Shown here one piece after another: positions 21,566 to 30,839 of a DNA stretch of 64,000 nucleotides. The DNA is from Acanthococcus lagerstroemiae (taxonomy: Eukaryota > Arthropoda > Insecta > Hemiptera > Eriococcidae), in NCBI GenBank assembly GCA_031841125.1, contig CM063110.1:52117946-52181945 (forward strand). The letters run 5' to 3'. A program made the translations under genes and the position numbers. The number at the start of each line of letters is the position of its first letter. Position 1 is the first letter of the stretch. Under the pieces are notes generated by a model. The model made no database searches. It was not told where the DNA came from and saw only the letters and a list, made by a program, of their open reading frames with translations.

Positions 21566-22181
21566 TAACGGGCATTTTTAATAGTTCATTAACATTTTTC
21601 AACGTGACTAATATTTTTAAGATATTATTATACATTTTTTATCGTGCATTATTCCTTTTTATCGCGTAATACTCCGCTTTATCGTTCATTACACTTTGTC
21701 ACAGAGGTTTGATTTTTTCTATCGTTAGACCTGCTCCTGTTATCGTTCATATGATCTATTTTAACGTGCGATTAAATCCCAGCCTTTTAAATATCAGCCA
21801 GATTTATTCAAAATCTAGCGCTTGTATGTCGTCCACTCACTACTCAAACTACCAAAACCCTTGGGAAGGAGGGGGGGCTACAGAATGTTCCATTTCTACT
21901 CAATCTGAAATTTTCCTATCAAGATTTGTGAGACGCTCTGTGAAAAGGTACCATATGTCGGAAATGTGAATTTAGCCCAACAACGCAAAATGTGTTTTCA
22001 AGTTGGAAATTCTATCGTTTGGATTTCAGCGGAAACGCTGCTGAATACACATGGGCACAGTGTATAGTCGAAAGTAGTCGTCTAGGACGTAATATTTCAA
22101 GTTGGCCGACAAATCACTGTCTACAAGCTGGAGTTCGAAAAAGGTACTATAAGTCGTAACGATCTTCCTTACGTTTGTGGG
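21566..22181. other. No gene recognised
   Basis: Contains several ATCGTTCAT/ATCGTGCATT words (21610-21780) of unknown meaning and otherwise nothing identifiable. Confidence 0.3.
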
Positions 22182-22213
22182 CGCGTTATCACTACAGCTG
22201 TGCATAATAATTA

Positions 22214-22600
22214 TTAGTGTCCATTTTGGAGTGTGAGTGAACTTGGTAATATTCCTTTTGTAGGATGTGCCAATTCACTTTTCCTTCTTCTGTATTCCAG
22301 AGCGCTTTCGGCTGTTATGCCATCATCAGTGGAGTACCCTAAATGAGACTTGTCTGTGAGGAATTGGTCTAGTTGTCTGTCTGTTCCTGTCCAGATGATC
22401 AATATGTCGTCTACATATCGTGTCCATAGCTTTATGTTTTTCTTGTGTTTGCTGTTGTTTAGTATGTCATTTTCAAAGTTGTTCATGTATATTTCGGCTA
22501 GAATGGGTGACAGTGGTGATCCCATTGCTAGGCCTGCTGTTTGTTCGTAATATTTGTTATTAAACTGGCAGTAATTTTGGTAAATCACAACCAATAACAA
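22214..22600 (-). CDS. Penelope-like RT fragment fused into the terminal repeat
   Basis: The 128-codon frame has QTAGLAMGSPLSPILAEIYM at about residues 20-39, the Penelope-type counterpart of RT motif B. RYVDDILI follows at 61-68 with the two catalytic Asp residues of motif C. After about residue 80 the frame runs straight into the ribozyme-bearing terminal block, so the end of the RT and the endonuclease have been deleted. The last 48 residues are a translation of noncoding repeat. The ATG at the frame start is fortuitous. The fragment cannot make an active enzyme. Confidence 0.7.
   Translation of the reverse strand: MLLVVIYQNYCQFNNKYYEQTAGLAMGSPLSPILAEIYMNNFENDILNNSKHKKNIKLWTRYVDDILIIWTGTDRQLDQFLTDKSHLGYSTDDGITAESALEYRRRKSELAHPTKGILPSSLTLQNGH
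22292..22338 (-). ncRNA. Hammerhead ribozyme, minus-strand copy
   Basis: The fold fits a type I hammerhead as known from Penelope-like elements. The core CUGAUGA is followed by stem II GGC/GCC with loop AUAACA, then GAAA, then a minimal stem III within AGCGCU, then C as the cleavage-site base. Stem I pairs GUAC-UCCA with UGGA-AUAC with one C-A mismatch. One extra U sits between the core and stem II. The predicted cut follows GCGCUC. The sequence is identical to the plus-strand copy at 22726-22772. Confidence 0.7.
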
Positions 22601-22725
22601 TAACCACTGATTGGACAGACTGCATATTCGCAGACAACCAATAGGAACGCAAGACTAAACAGGCTCACCATACGGTACTACCCTCGACTATAACTACAGA
22701 ACCACAAGAGACAAGTCTCATTTAG

Positions 22726-22772
22726 GGTACTCCACTGATGATGGCATAACAGCCGAAAGCGCTCTGGAATAC
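22726..22772 (+). ncRNA. Hammerhead ribozyme, plus-strand copy
   Basis: The same 47-nt motif as at 22292-22338, in the opposite orientation. Core CTGATGA is at 22735-22741, stem II GGC/GCC follows, GAAA is at 22755-22758, and the predicted cleavage lies after C22764. All conserved core positions are intact. The identity of the two copies suggests that they came from one element or are kept identical by gene conversion. Confidence 0.7.
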
Positions 22773-22839
22773 AGAAGAAGGAAAAGTGAATTGGCACATC
22801 CTACAAAAGGAATAATAATTTATTATTATCGCGTTATCA

Positions 22840-25800
22840 GTGAGTCCATTGTTTTCAGATGTATGACCTTGTAGGACTTCGTTTTTCAAAACTAATTCTT
22901 AACTTATTCTTCATACAGACTGTCGTCTTCAAAGTTGTATCATTTAGCACATGATCGTAGGAAATCACAGCAAAACTTGAAACGGATTGGCGCTATAGAC
23001 GCCGAGACTTCGATTTTTCGTCTATTTTTCTGTTTTACAATTTTAAACGCGCATTTTCCTCAAAACTAAGATCACAACCTCAAATTTCAGCTGCTTTTAT
23101 TTCAGTCTGTATTGAAGCTAGAGACTTAATTTTTTAATGCACCTACATTATTTGTACTCTTCATCAATTTCTATCAAAGACTCAAAAACAAGTTCTCCGA
23201 TATATGGTACCTTTTCACTAAATCCGCCAATGGTTCGACTATTTAAAAACTGATCGAAATTCGTTTTTGAACTACCCTAAGCTAACACATCGTCTGCGAT
23301 TTAAAACACTTCTCGCTGTCCATATCATCGGTGTACTAAATTACGTACAATAGTTAATAACGAATGTTGAGTTTTAGTTCAAAACATTCTCTTCAATTTA
23401 TTGATCAATTAACTTGTTTTATGTCGGGATTTACGAATCCCGTGCCTTGTAAGTTATCCAAATATCAAGCAGTGACTGGCCCCCGGGGAGGGCTGGAGAT
23501 ATACTACTTCTGTGATTTTTCTTTTTTTGTTTTCAGGGATCGTATATTCAGTTCGTCGACAGGAGCGAGTGAATGATCATATTGGCCACAAATCAAGTCA
23601 GCGCTGTCAGAGCGTCTATATAACGACCGACTAACTCGAAACTGGATTTTTAAATTGCCTCATTTGCGCGGATGTAATTCGCTTCCATTATATTCGTTCC
23701 GTTTTAAGAAGCTCCAGCAACTCACTTTTTTTTTTTTTTGCACTGGAACCTGGAAGCAACTACGGTACAGAGCTTACAGTCGCTGCTACTTGCGGACGGG
23801 ACGGTACAGCCTGGTAGTAACTTAGATTGGTACTGCAGACATAAATCTAGTTGCACATTTTAGTACGTCATAATACGATACGAAGGAATGAAAAAAAAAA
23901 AAAACCTTCACTGGTTTGTACCCACATTTGGAGCAGAAAAACGTTCGCTGGACATCTCAGTCTGCACGTTTCATTTGCAACGATATTCAAAGCTGGTTTC
24001 TGACCATCACCCGCGGAAAAACAATTAATCATGTCCTTCTTATTGTTGTTTATTCATCCGATCGAGTCTCTGAATACCATTCGCAATTTTCTCGGTTCAT
24101 TGACGAAGTAGTAGTTCAGTTTTTTCGCATCGGGTCGTATCGCATCGCCTTTCCGGTGTCTGGTAAAATGACCGATCGACCTGTCTGACGATTTTTCAAG
24201 TTTACAAGCTGCACTCGATATCTTCCTAAATAAACCTGTACGTGGTTTTAGCGCAGCGAGTTCGTTTCGATGCTCTTATTCGTTATCCGAATGTCATTTA
24301 CCTCTTCTGCGATTGAGAGAGCTTCGAAAACAAAATCACGGTGTTTTAGTAACGAGTCGGCATAAAATTGGTAAATTATCGATGACCCCTATTCGGGCCT
24401 CGCTCGGCCACTGAGGGGTCAGTTTGTTGTTTCGATAAAAGCGATGAGCGATAGTCCATTCTCGATCGAATATCTAATTGCGCTGATTGGTTACTTTTCG
24501 ACGAGGTTACATGTAAAATAGAGATAATTGGGGTAGAATCTCGCTCCCTGGGGGCCAACTGTACAACGCTGGTTTCACTCTTAATCCGGGAGTTGAACCC
24601 TCGATTCGGACGGAGTGTAAACCAGGACTAGAAAAACGCTAGTTGATTGTACAACTGGCCTTACAAGACTCACGAATATCGTGCACAAGAAATGTCTCTC
24701 AACAGCGAACGCAACACAGTAGATTTGTTTTTAAATACCTATTAAGAACTGAGAAGTTCTAGTTACCTAGATTAGGTTTCAAAATTGAGAGCAATGCCTA
24801 CGTCTAGTTCACCAGTGGCACTAATAACAGTTTAAAAACTTGCATTACACAGAGGTAAATGAGGGAACATGTATAGGAATATACCCCTTCCCAAAGCCAG
24901 GGGAATAGTGAAATTGCAAAGGTTGTCAACTACAATATTTTAGAACCAAGACTATTTTTTATCGTTTGGGAGTTAAAATTTGGGCAAAATTTTGTAGATC
25001 TGCCATAATTTTTCTACAAAAATTGCATTTACCCCTCTCCCCCGCGGAGGATTTCCTATTTACGCTACTGAAAAGGCACAAAACACAAAGAAATACGATT
25101 GTGGCTATCCGAAAAGGAACGACCCTCCGCCAATCGATATACGAGTGCTTATATAGGGAAATGAGTTGTGATACGTCATAAGCATTATTTTCATTGGTTG
25201 ACCTGATCTTCAAAAATTGCTCTAAATTCGGCATTTGCGCCTCAAAGAGCTGCATCAGTGACTGACAGGGTAGAAATTCTTTACTCACTTTTTGTTTGAA
25301 ACTTTTTCCATATGAGACTAATCATTACCTCAAACTTCGATTTTGACCTCAAATGCTAAATCCTAATACGTTACACAATTCCCAGAGTGACTCCAGTTTT
25401 TTAATTGATCTTCAAGCTAATCAGGAATCAGATACTAATTTTCGATGTAGAACTTTATCTGCGAAGTGAAAGCTTGTCAAGTTCAGTAATTTGAGTATTT
25501 CGTTCATAATAATTTGAACTGTATTGAAGTACGACAGTACAAGTTAGTTTTCACTGGACCGTCTCTATCGTAGTTTACTTAGTTTTACGTTAGATCATGT
25601 AACGTTGGTACTCTTTCGAGAACGAGTTTTAAAAGTCGAGCACGAAAGTTCAATTAAAGTCATCTACGAGAAACAGATGTGACTTTGAGCGTTAACATCA
25701 TTTGAGAAGATTGGTGCACAACTTACACAATGCTTGAACGTTAAGGTGGCATGTAAGCGATAGACTGTATAATGGCAGTTCAGTGAAACTGTTGTATGGT

Positions 25801-26125
25801 CACAATGGGCAGTAGTAGTAATGGATTCATCATCCGGGAAGTCATGGAATGGTCTGTGTTGGCACTATGACAGGGTACAGAGTTACGGCTCCAGGGTACC
25901 TACTGCACGTTATAGCTAGCATAGAAGGAGCTGTTGGTGCCTTCATGCTAGGAAGAGTCTTCCATCTGACTTGACGACTCTGTAAAGGAGATAGACCGCG
26001 TGTTTATACTCCAACCAGGGTCGGACTGGTCGAGTGTGGACTAGTCCGGCTAGACAGGTCAAACTGATGTACTGCCAACAGAGAACCGATGCTTTCGCGC
26101 TCATTTCACGTTGGGGATAGTATCA
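22840..26125. other. No gene recognised
   Basis: Three kilobases of unassigned sequence with short chance frames (for example 23916-24188 and 24959-25288 on the minus strand) and T/A homopolymers near 23728 and 23890. The part from about 25700 continues, across the hAT insertion, into 27723-28060. Confidence 0.35.
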
Positions 26126-26333
26126 AGTTCGTCCAGTGCCGTATTACCCATTAGGCACACTAGGCTGAAACCTAGGGCGCACGATCCTTGGCGGCGCCAA
26201 ATTTTGAGAAACATTTTCACTTTTTTTTTTAATTCCAAATTTTGTTCCCAAAAATTTATCGCGTATTCGATGGTCAGCACGTGATGATGCTTGTAAAAGT
26301 TTAAGAGAATCTTTTTATGAAATATATGAATGT

Positions 26334-26891
26334 TTGGTGTATTTCGAAAACGACGCAAGGCAAAAACCTATCACTAGAAATGAAGGGGCCGGAATGCGGT
26401 CTCAATTGGATCGATTTGAAACTGCTTTTATGATTTCGTTCTGGAGTGAGATCCTCAATCGTATTAATGTCATTAGTCACCATCTTCAAGAGCCGAATGT
26501 TGATATATTAGCTGTCGTTGAATATTATAATTCGTTATTAAGTCTGAGTACCTCTATTGGAGAACAATTCAACCATTATGAAAACGAAGCTGCGAAATTC
26601 TATATCCATGGTTGTGATTCGTCGCCTGTATATGATGATACTATCAAACGAAAAAAAACTCGAAAGCTTCCACCAGGTGAAGACAGAAACAACGTGGTTC
26701 AATTAACCGGTCGAGAAAATTTTCGTATTAATACATTTTTATCGATTATTGATACTTTGCATGTGGAATTAACCAAAAGACGAGACGCATATAGTAAATT
26801 TAATGAAAAATTTCAATTTTTGATTGATTTATCTATACATAAAATCGAATTTTTAGATGTAAAGAAAAAAGCTGAATTTTTGATACAATAA
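26334..26891 (+). pseudogene. hAT transposase fragment, central part (185 codons)
   Basis: Residues 22-70 read LDRFETAFMISFWSEILNRI followed by NVISHHLQEPNVDILAVVEY, a helical region characteristic of ZMYM1-like hAT transposases (FE..F......I.N.I......D). The end near IHKIEFLDVKKKAEFL also fits that family. The BED/TTF-type zinc finger and the catalytic core usually found upstream are missing. After the stop at 26889-26891 the remaining C-terminal part follows in the same element, near 26892-27030 and at 27029-27388. As a broken, partial frame it should not encode an active transposase. Confidence 0.7.
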
Positions 26892-27028
26892 TACCCAGCT
26901 GATTTAGAAAACACGTTAATTGACGAATGCCAGCATTATAACAATCATATTTTAACCCATACTTTCAACAAACCTGTAACATTACAAAAAATCTATGACT
27001 CTTTTTTGGAATTCGAATTTGAAAAAAT

Positions 27029-27280
27029 ATGTACCCAAATTTAGATGTCGCTTTTCGAATGTCCTTAACTATCGCTTGCACTAACGCTTCGGCCGAAAGA
27101 AGCTTTTCGGCATTAAAAAGAATCAAGAATTTTTTAAGATCGACAATGTTACAAGAACGGCTTGACATTTTGTCCATTTTACATATCGAGCATCAGATTA
27201 CCTATGGATTAAATTGTTCAGTTATTATCGAATCTTTCGCTATCGCCAAAGCGCGGAAAAAGATTTTTTTAATTCAATTG
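27029..27280 (+). pseudogene. hAT C-terminal dimerisation domain fragment
   Basis: The frame reads MYPNLDVAFRMSLTIACTNA, SAERSFSALKRIKNFLRSTM and QERLDILSILHIE, the classic hAT C-terminal dimerisation motif. It ends with IIESFAIAKARKK, again typical of ZMYM1-like transposases. It belongs to the element at 26134-27714, separated from the central fragment by stops and a frameshift near 27030. Confidence 0.75.
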
Positions 27281-27489
27281 TTCGTTGTTCCTTTGTTCCA
27301 AAGAAAAGAAGTTTTTACCTATGCTATCAATATTAGATATACCTATTATAATTTTATATACTTTCCCTACAATTTTGACTTACCTTAATTTTAAATACTT
27401 TTCCAAAGAAGTTTGTACTAATATTATAATTATATACCTAAAATGTTGACTTATCTTAATTTTAAATTTTTAGAATTCTACCAAAGAAT

Positions 27490-27580
27490 AAAAAGAACTA
27501 CTGGTACCTACATATATTGTATTTTTATATTATTTTAGATAATATAAAAATACAATACAGGTAGTTCTTTTTTTACTTTG
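27490..27580. repeat. AT-rich hairpin inside the hAT element
   Basis: AAAGAACTAC and ATTGTATTTTTATATTAT on the left are complementary to ATAATATAAAAATACAAT and GTAGTTCTTT on the right, around a short centre TTTTAG. Subterminal palindromes occur in hAT elements, but the role here is unknown. Confidence 0.7.
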
Positions 27581-27872
27581 GTACAATTTTATAATCTCCA
27601 AGCCTTCAATCCAATTTTCTCCACCGGAAAATGTACTCTCTGTTCTCATCACCGGGGGGGGGGGGGCAGTAGGAATTTCAGCCTAAGGGCGCCAAAAGGT
27701 TTAATGCGGCTCTGAGTTCGTCCCTTGGTACTGAGCGCGGATGGACGCGTTTTGCTGGTGGACGCTGTAGGCCGGTGGTACGATAGTCGATGCGTTCGAA
27801 GACATGGCCAAGAATTGTTGTCGTTGGTGCAGAGGCAGGAATCAATGACAGTTAAGCGCCTATTACCGGAAA

Positions 27873-27996
27873 TATGAGAGGGTTGCGTACCCTGCAGTTG
27901 ATCTATGAGAGGGTTGTGTACCTTGGATCTGAAGTATGAGAATATTCAATACCCTGGAGCTGAAGTAAAAGAGGGCTGAGTACCCTGGAGATGAAG
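27873..27996 (+). repeat. 31-bp minisatellite, four units
   Basis: Units start at 27873, 27904, 27935 and 27966 and share TATGAGAGGGTTG-GTACCCTGGA-CTGAAG with substitutions. It lies just downstream of the hAT insertion. Confidence 0.7.
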
Positions 27997-28119
27997 TTAC
28001 CAAGAGGGTGACTGGAATGGCACTGAAGACGGATTGAGTCTGTCGTTTGAGAGACGTGGTTGAAAAGTCTCACTAACTTGGCGTTTCTAGTTTAGAAATC
28101 AGGTTAATAGAGATGTTCA

Positions 28120-28435
28120 CACCATGTTTAAAAACCTTGTTACAGAATTGTCTACGCTATTCACCACGATTTGATGCTAATATTGCGAGTAGAACATGCA
28201 GTAAGCTTATAGCAGAGAAAGTAATAACGAACAGTAAGCATGCTGCACTGGAAGTTCGAGGTGCACGAGGTAAGTTGTGCAACAAGTTTGATACATCACA
28301 AGTCAGTTGTGCAGCAAATTTGACACACAGCAAGTGTCTTATCAGTAAGTTTAATGCATCACAACTATAGTTGTGCAGCTAGTTTGACGGAGTGCACACG
28401 CAGCAGATTTGATGCAAATATTGCGAGTAAATAAT
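28120..28435 (+). repeat. Satellite-like repeat, first block
   Basis: Diverged monomers with the words AGTTTGATGCA, AGTAAGCATGCTG, AAGTTGTGCAACAAGTTTGA and GCAAGTGTCTTATCAGTAAG. The same monomer recurs at 28600-28790 and in near-identical tandem form at 30348-30835. The small frames through it are not genes. Confidence 0.65.
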
Positions 28436-28600
28436 CGTTATTACTTTTCCCCTTTTTTTTTCCTTTCTCTTTTTTTTCTCTCTATTTTTCTCTCTCTCTC
28501 TCTCTCTGGTTTATATTAAGTATAATAATTCTAAGTATCTGGCCTCTGTAATTGGCCCTACCTAGCTGTTGAGGCCAAACTGTTAAAATAAATAAATAAA
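28436..28600 (+). mobile_element. Short 5'-truncated retroposon end inside the satellite
   Basis: The satellite phrase GCGAGTAAAT-CATGCAGTAAA (intact near 28775-28795) is split here by about 165 bp. The insert runs from a CT-rich stretch through CTGGCCTCTGTAATTGGCCC to TGTTAAAATAAATAAATAAAT. The AATAAA-rich tail points to a LINE or SINE 3' end. The family cannot be told. Confidence 0.55.
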
Positions 28601-28800
28601 TCATGCAGTAAATTTATAGCATAGGAAGTACCTAATATCACACAGTAAGCACGAAGTACTGAAAATGTGACCCACAGTAAAGTGCCTTATCAGCAAGTCT
28701 GATGCACCATAAGTAAGTTCTGCAGCTAGTCTGATGCAATGCAAGTATGTTTTGCAGCAAATTTGATGCAAATACCGTGAGTAAATCATGCAGTAAAAGT
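28600..28800 (+). repeat. Satellite-like repeat, second block
   Basis: Continuation of the satellite of 28120-28435 after the retroposon end, with AGTAAGCACGAAGTACTG, AAGTCTGATGCA and TTTGATGCAAATACCGTGAG. It ends at a hAT-like terminus near 28807. Confidence 0.6.
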
Positions 28801-28806
28801 CCGCCC

Positions 28807-29455
28807 AGGTGCGAGACACTCACTTGGGGCGGCAACTGTCGATATATGATGAGAAAATATGAAAATGTTGACCAAAAAATAAATGGAATTCCAATTTTTC
28901 TTTTAAATTATCGTGATGACCTATCCCCCTGCCAAGAAAAGACAGAAAAAAAAAAAACATTAAAAAATTAAACAAAAATGTCAGCGTTTAACGCAATTTG
29001 AAGAAGTTTTCTGACTAAAATATGACATATATTGGACAGTGTCAAATCAAAGGGACATCTGTCAGTCGGTATCGGCAAATAATTGTGATAAGCTCGCACA
29101 CACAGCTGCAATACTCAGTGGTGAACGTAGTTTTTCCAAACTAAATCCAATTAAAAGACATATACCTCCAGCCGACCATTGGACAGGAGTCTCGTTCAGA
29201 TCTTTCTGTTCTAGCTGTTGAAAGACAAATAGCAAAGTGAATAGACCTGAAGAACTTTAACAACCACGAATTCGCTCAAATAGAAGCTCGTCGAGTTATG
29301 ATAAGTACGTTCATTTTACAACTAATTAATGTTGTGTTTCATTTCATATATAAGTAAATACAACAAATTATTACGAAAAAATTGTAGTTTGTATTGCTGT
29401 TTACAAAAGGGCGCCAAGCGAATGTTTTGCCTGGTGCAAAATAATCTTCTTTAAG
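28807..29455 (+). pseudogene. Second hAT (ZMYM1-like) relic
   Basis: It begins with a CACTTGGGGCGGCAA stretch similar to the left part of the hAT relic at 44489. 29030-29290 then contains a broken dimerisation domain: ILSGERSFSKLNPIKRHI in one frame, then DLSVLAVERQIAK and HEFAQIEARRVMIS in another. Stops and frameshifts are frequent. The right part near 29408 (GGGCGCCAAGCG) resembles the GGGCGCCAA near the right end of the element at 26134-27714. No clear tips or target duplication survive. Confidence 0.55.
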
Positions 29456-29459
29456 CAGA

Positions 29460-29970
29460 GTGATATTGCAACCCAAAATTCATACATTATCATATTTTTA
29501 TGATTTATACAAATTTATGAAAGGGTATGGAATATAGATTATTTCAGTCAATTAATTATGAAAGCTCAACTTGGTGCAGTGGAAGGCTTGTGATGAGATA
29601 GCAATGTTGTTTACATACTGAAAGTCACTTTTATAGGAAAGATAAGCCATAAAGGAGGGGAGGGGAGAGAGAGGGAGAGAGATCAACTTTGGTAAAATTA
29701 GTAGTAAAATCTAACGGTTATCTGACCTGTGAATCTTCACAATTCTGCTTGGACCGGCGTCAACACAAACACGAGCGCAAATTCAGTTCACAGCAAATTA
29801 CGCGACGTACGAGAAAGCAAAAAAAAACTCACATTTGAACCATATGAAGATCTGAACAGAAATGAGACTAAGGTCTCCTGCTGGCTACCAGGTGCATAGC
29901 TGGTATAAACATGATCATGACTCATTTGTTTATCGTTAGTTTTTGGTTAACAGGCTCAAGCAATTGGCTT
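29460..29970. other. No gene recognised
   Basis: AT-rich, with a G/A-rich run at 29658-29680. No coding signal. Confidence 0.3.
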
Positions 29971-29974
29971 TGTT

Positions 29975-30245
29975 GAAGTATCTGAGGCTGTCCGGTACGA
30001 GGAGTTACAAAAGAGACTGAACCTTTTTACCTTATCTATTTTATCGTTTCGGCTATTAACAATAGCAAACACTACAGCTATCAGTCGAAGTCGAATTTTC
30101 CAGTTATAGGCTGAAGTACTTTGCTTTGAAAGCATTCGAGGTTGTCCTTCTCGAGATATTAACTGATCGCATGAATTCAATATTTCGACTATTAAATATA
30201 GTGGGTTACTAATAATTAATGTCGAAGTCGAATTTTTTCGACACC
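29975..30245. repeat. Diverged tandem duplication, period ~137 bp
   Basis: GAGGCTGTCCGGTACGAGGA ... GTCGAAGTCGAATTTT at 29975-30100 is followed by GAGGTTGTCCTTCTCGAGAT ... GTCGAAGTCGAATTTT at 30140-30237. The shared words are 137 bp apart. The open frame 29956-30357 on the minus strand reads through both and shows no known motif. Confidence 0.5.
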
Positions 30246-30309
30246 TGGAGCGCTGAAAAATCTCGCGCCAGAGTTGAATAAGTTTATACAGCACAACGAG
30301 TAATAACGC

Positions 30310-30835
30310 GTGGTAAGCATGCTGCTCTAGAAGTTTGACCCGCAGCAAGTGTCTCATCAGTAAGTTTGATGCATCATAACATCATAAGTAAGTGGTGCAG
30401 CTAGTTTGATGCAATGTAAGTACATATGTTGCGCAATAGGTTTGATGCAAATATTGCGAGTAAATTGCACAGCAAGTTTATGGCACAGAAAGTAATAACG
30501 CACAATAAGCATGCTGTACTGGAAGTTTGAGGTACTAGCAGATAAGTTGTACAACAAGTTTGACACACAGCAAGTGTCTTATCAGTAAATTTGATGCATC
30601 ATAACATCATAAGTATCATAAGTAAGTGGTGCAGCTAGTTTGATGCAATGTAAGTATATATGTTGCGCAATAGGTTTGATGCAAATATTGCGAGTAAATT
30701 GCACAGTAAGTTTATGGCACAGAAAGTAATAACGCACAATAAGCATGCTGTACTGGAAGTTTGAGGTACTAGCAGATAAGTTGTACAACAAGTTTGACAC
30801 ACAGCAAGTGTCTTATCAGTAAGTTTGATGCAACA
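30310..30835 (+). repeat. Satellite-like repeat, near-identical tandem copies (225-234 bp)
   Basis: AGTGTCTYATCAGTAA starts at 30348, 30573 and 30807, giving monomers of 225 and 234 bp. The second carries an extra 9-base ATCATAAGT word. The two full monomers differ at only a few positions, so this part has been amplified or homogenised recently, while the blocks at 28120 and 28600 are older. Confidence 0.8.
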
Positions 30836-30839
30836 TCTA

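Larger units (their letters stand above)
22192..22829 (-). mobile_element. Rearranged Penelope-like retroelement, head-to-head, with ribozymes
   Basis: The minus strand (22600-22214) carries an RT core typical of Penelope-like elements. The plus strand (about 22620-22812) carries the terminal part of a second copy. The two meet near 22600 in head-to-head orientation, and each ends in the same block of about 110 bp, 22242-22353 on the minus strand and 22703-22812 on the plus strand. Inverted, truncated arrangements with ribozyme-bearing terminal repeats are characteristic of Penelope-like elements. CGCGTTATCA occurs on both sides (22182-22191 and 22830-22839) and may be the target duplication. 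The GIY-YIG endonuclease and most of the RT are absent. Confidence 0.75.
26134..27714 (+). mobile_element. hAT transposon (ZMYM1-like lineage) with perfect 8-bp duplication
   Basis: The element is 1581 bp long. Its tips are CAGTGCCGTATTA on the left and, read on the minus strand, CAGAGCCGCATTA on the right. It is flanked by AGTTCGTC on both sides (26126-26133 and 27715-27722). Inside it carries two separated pieces of a hAT transposase. ZMYM1-like hAT transposases are usually several hundred residues, so this is an internally shortened copy. A long AT-rich hairpin lies near its right end (27490-27580). The intact duplication argues for a fairly young insertion. Confidence 0.9.
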
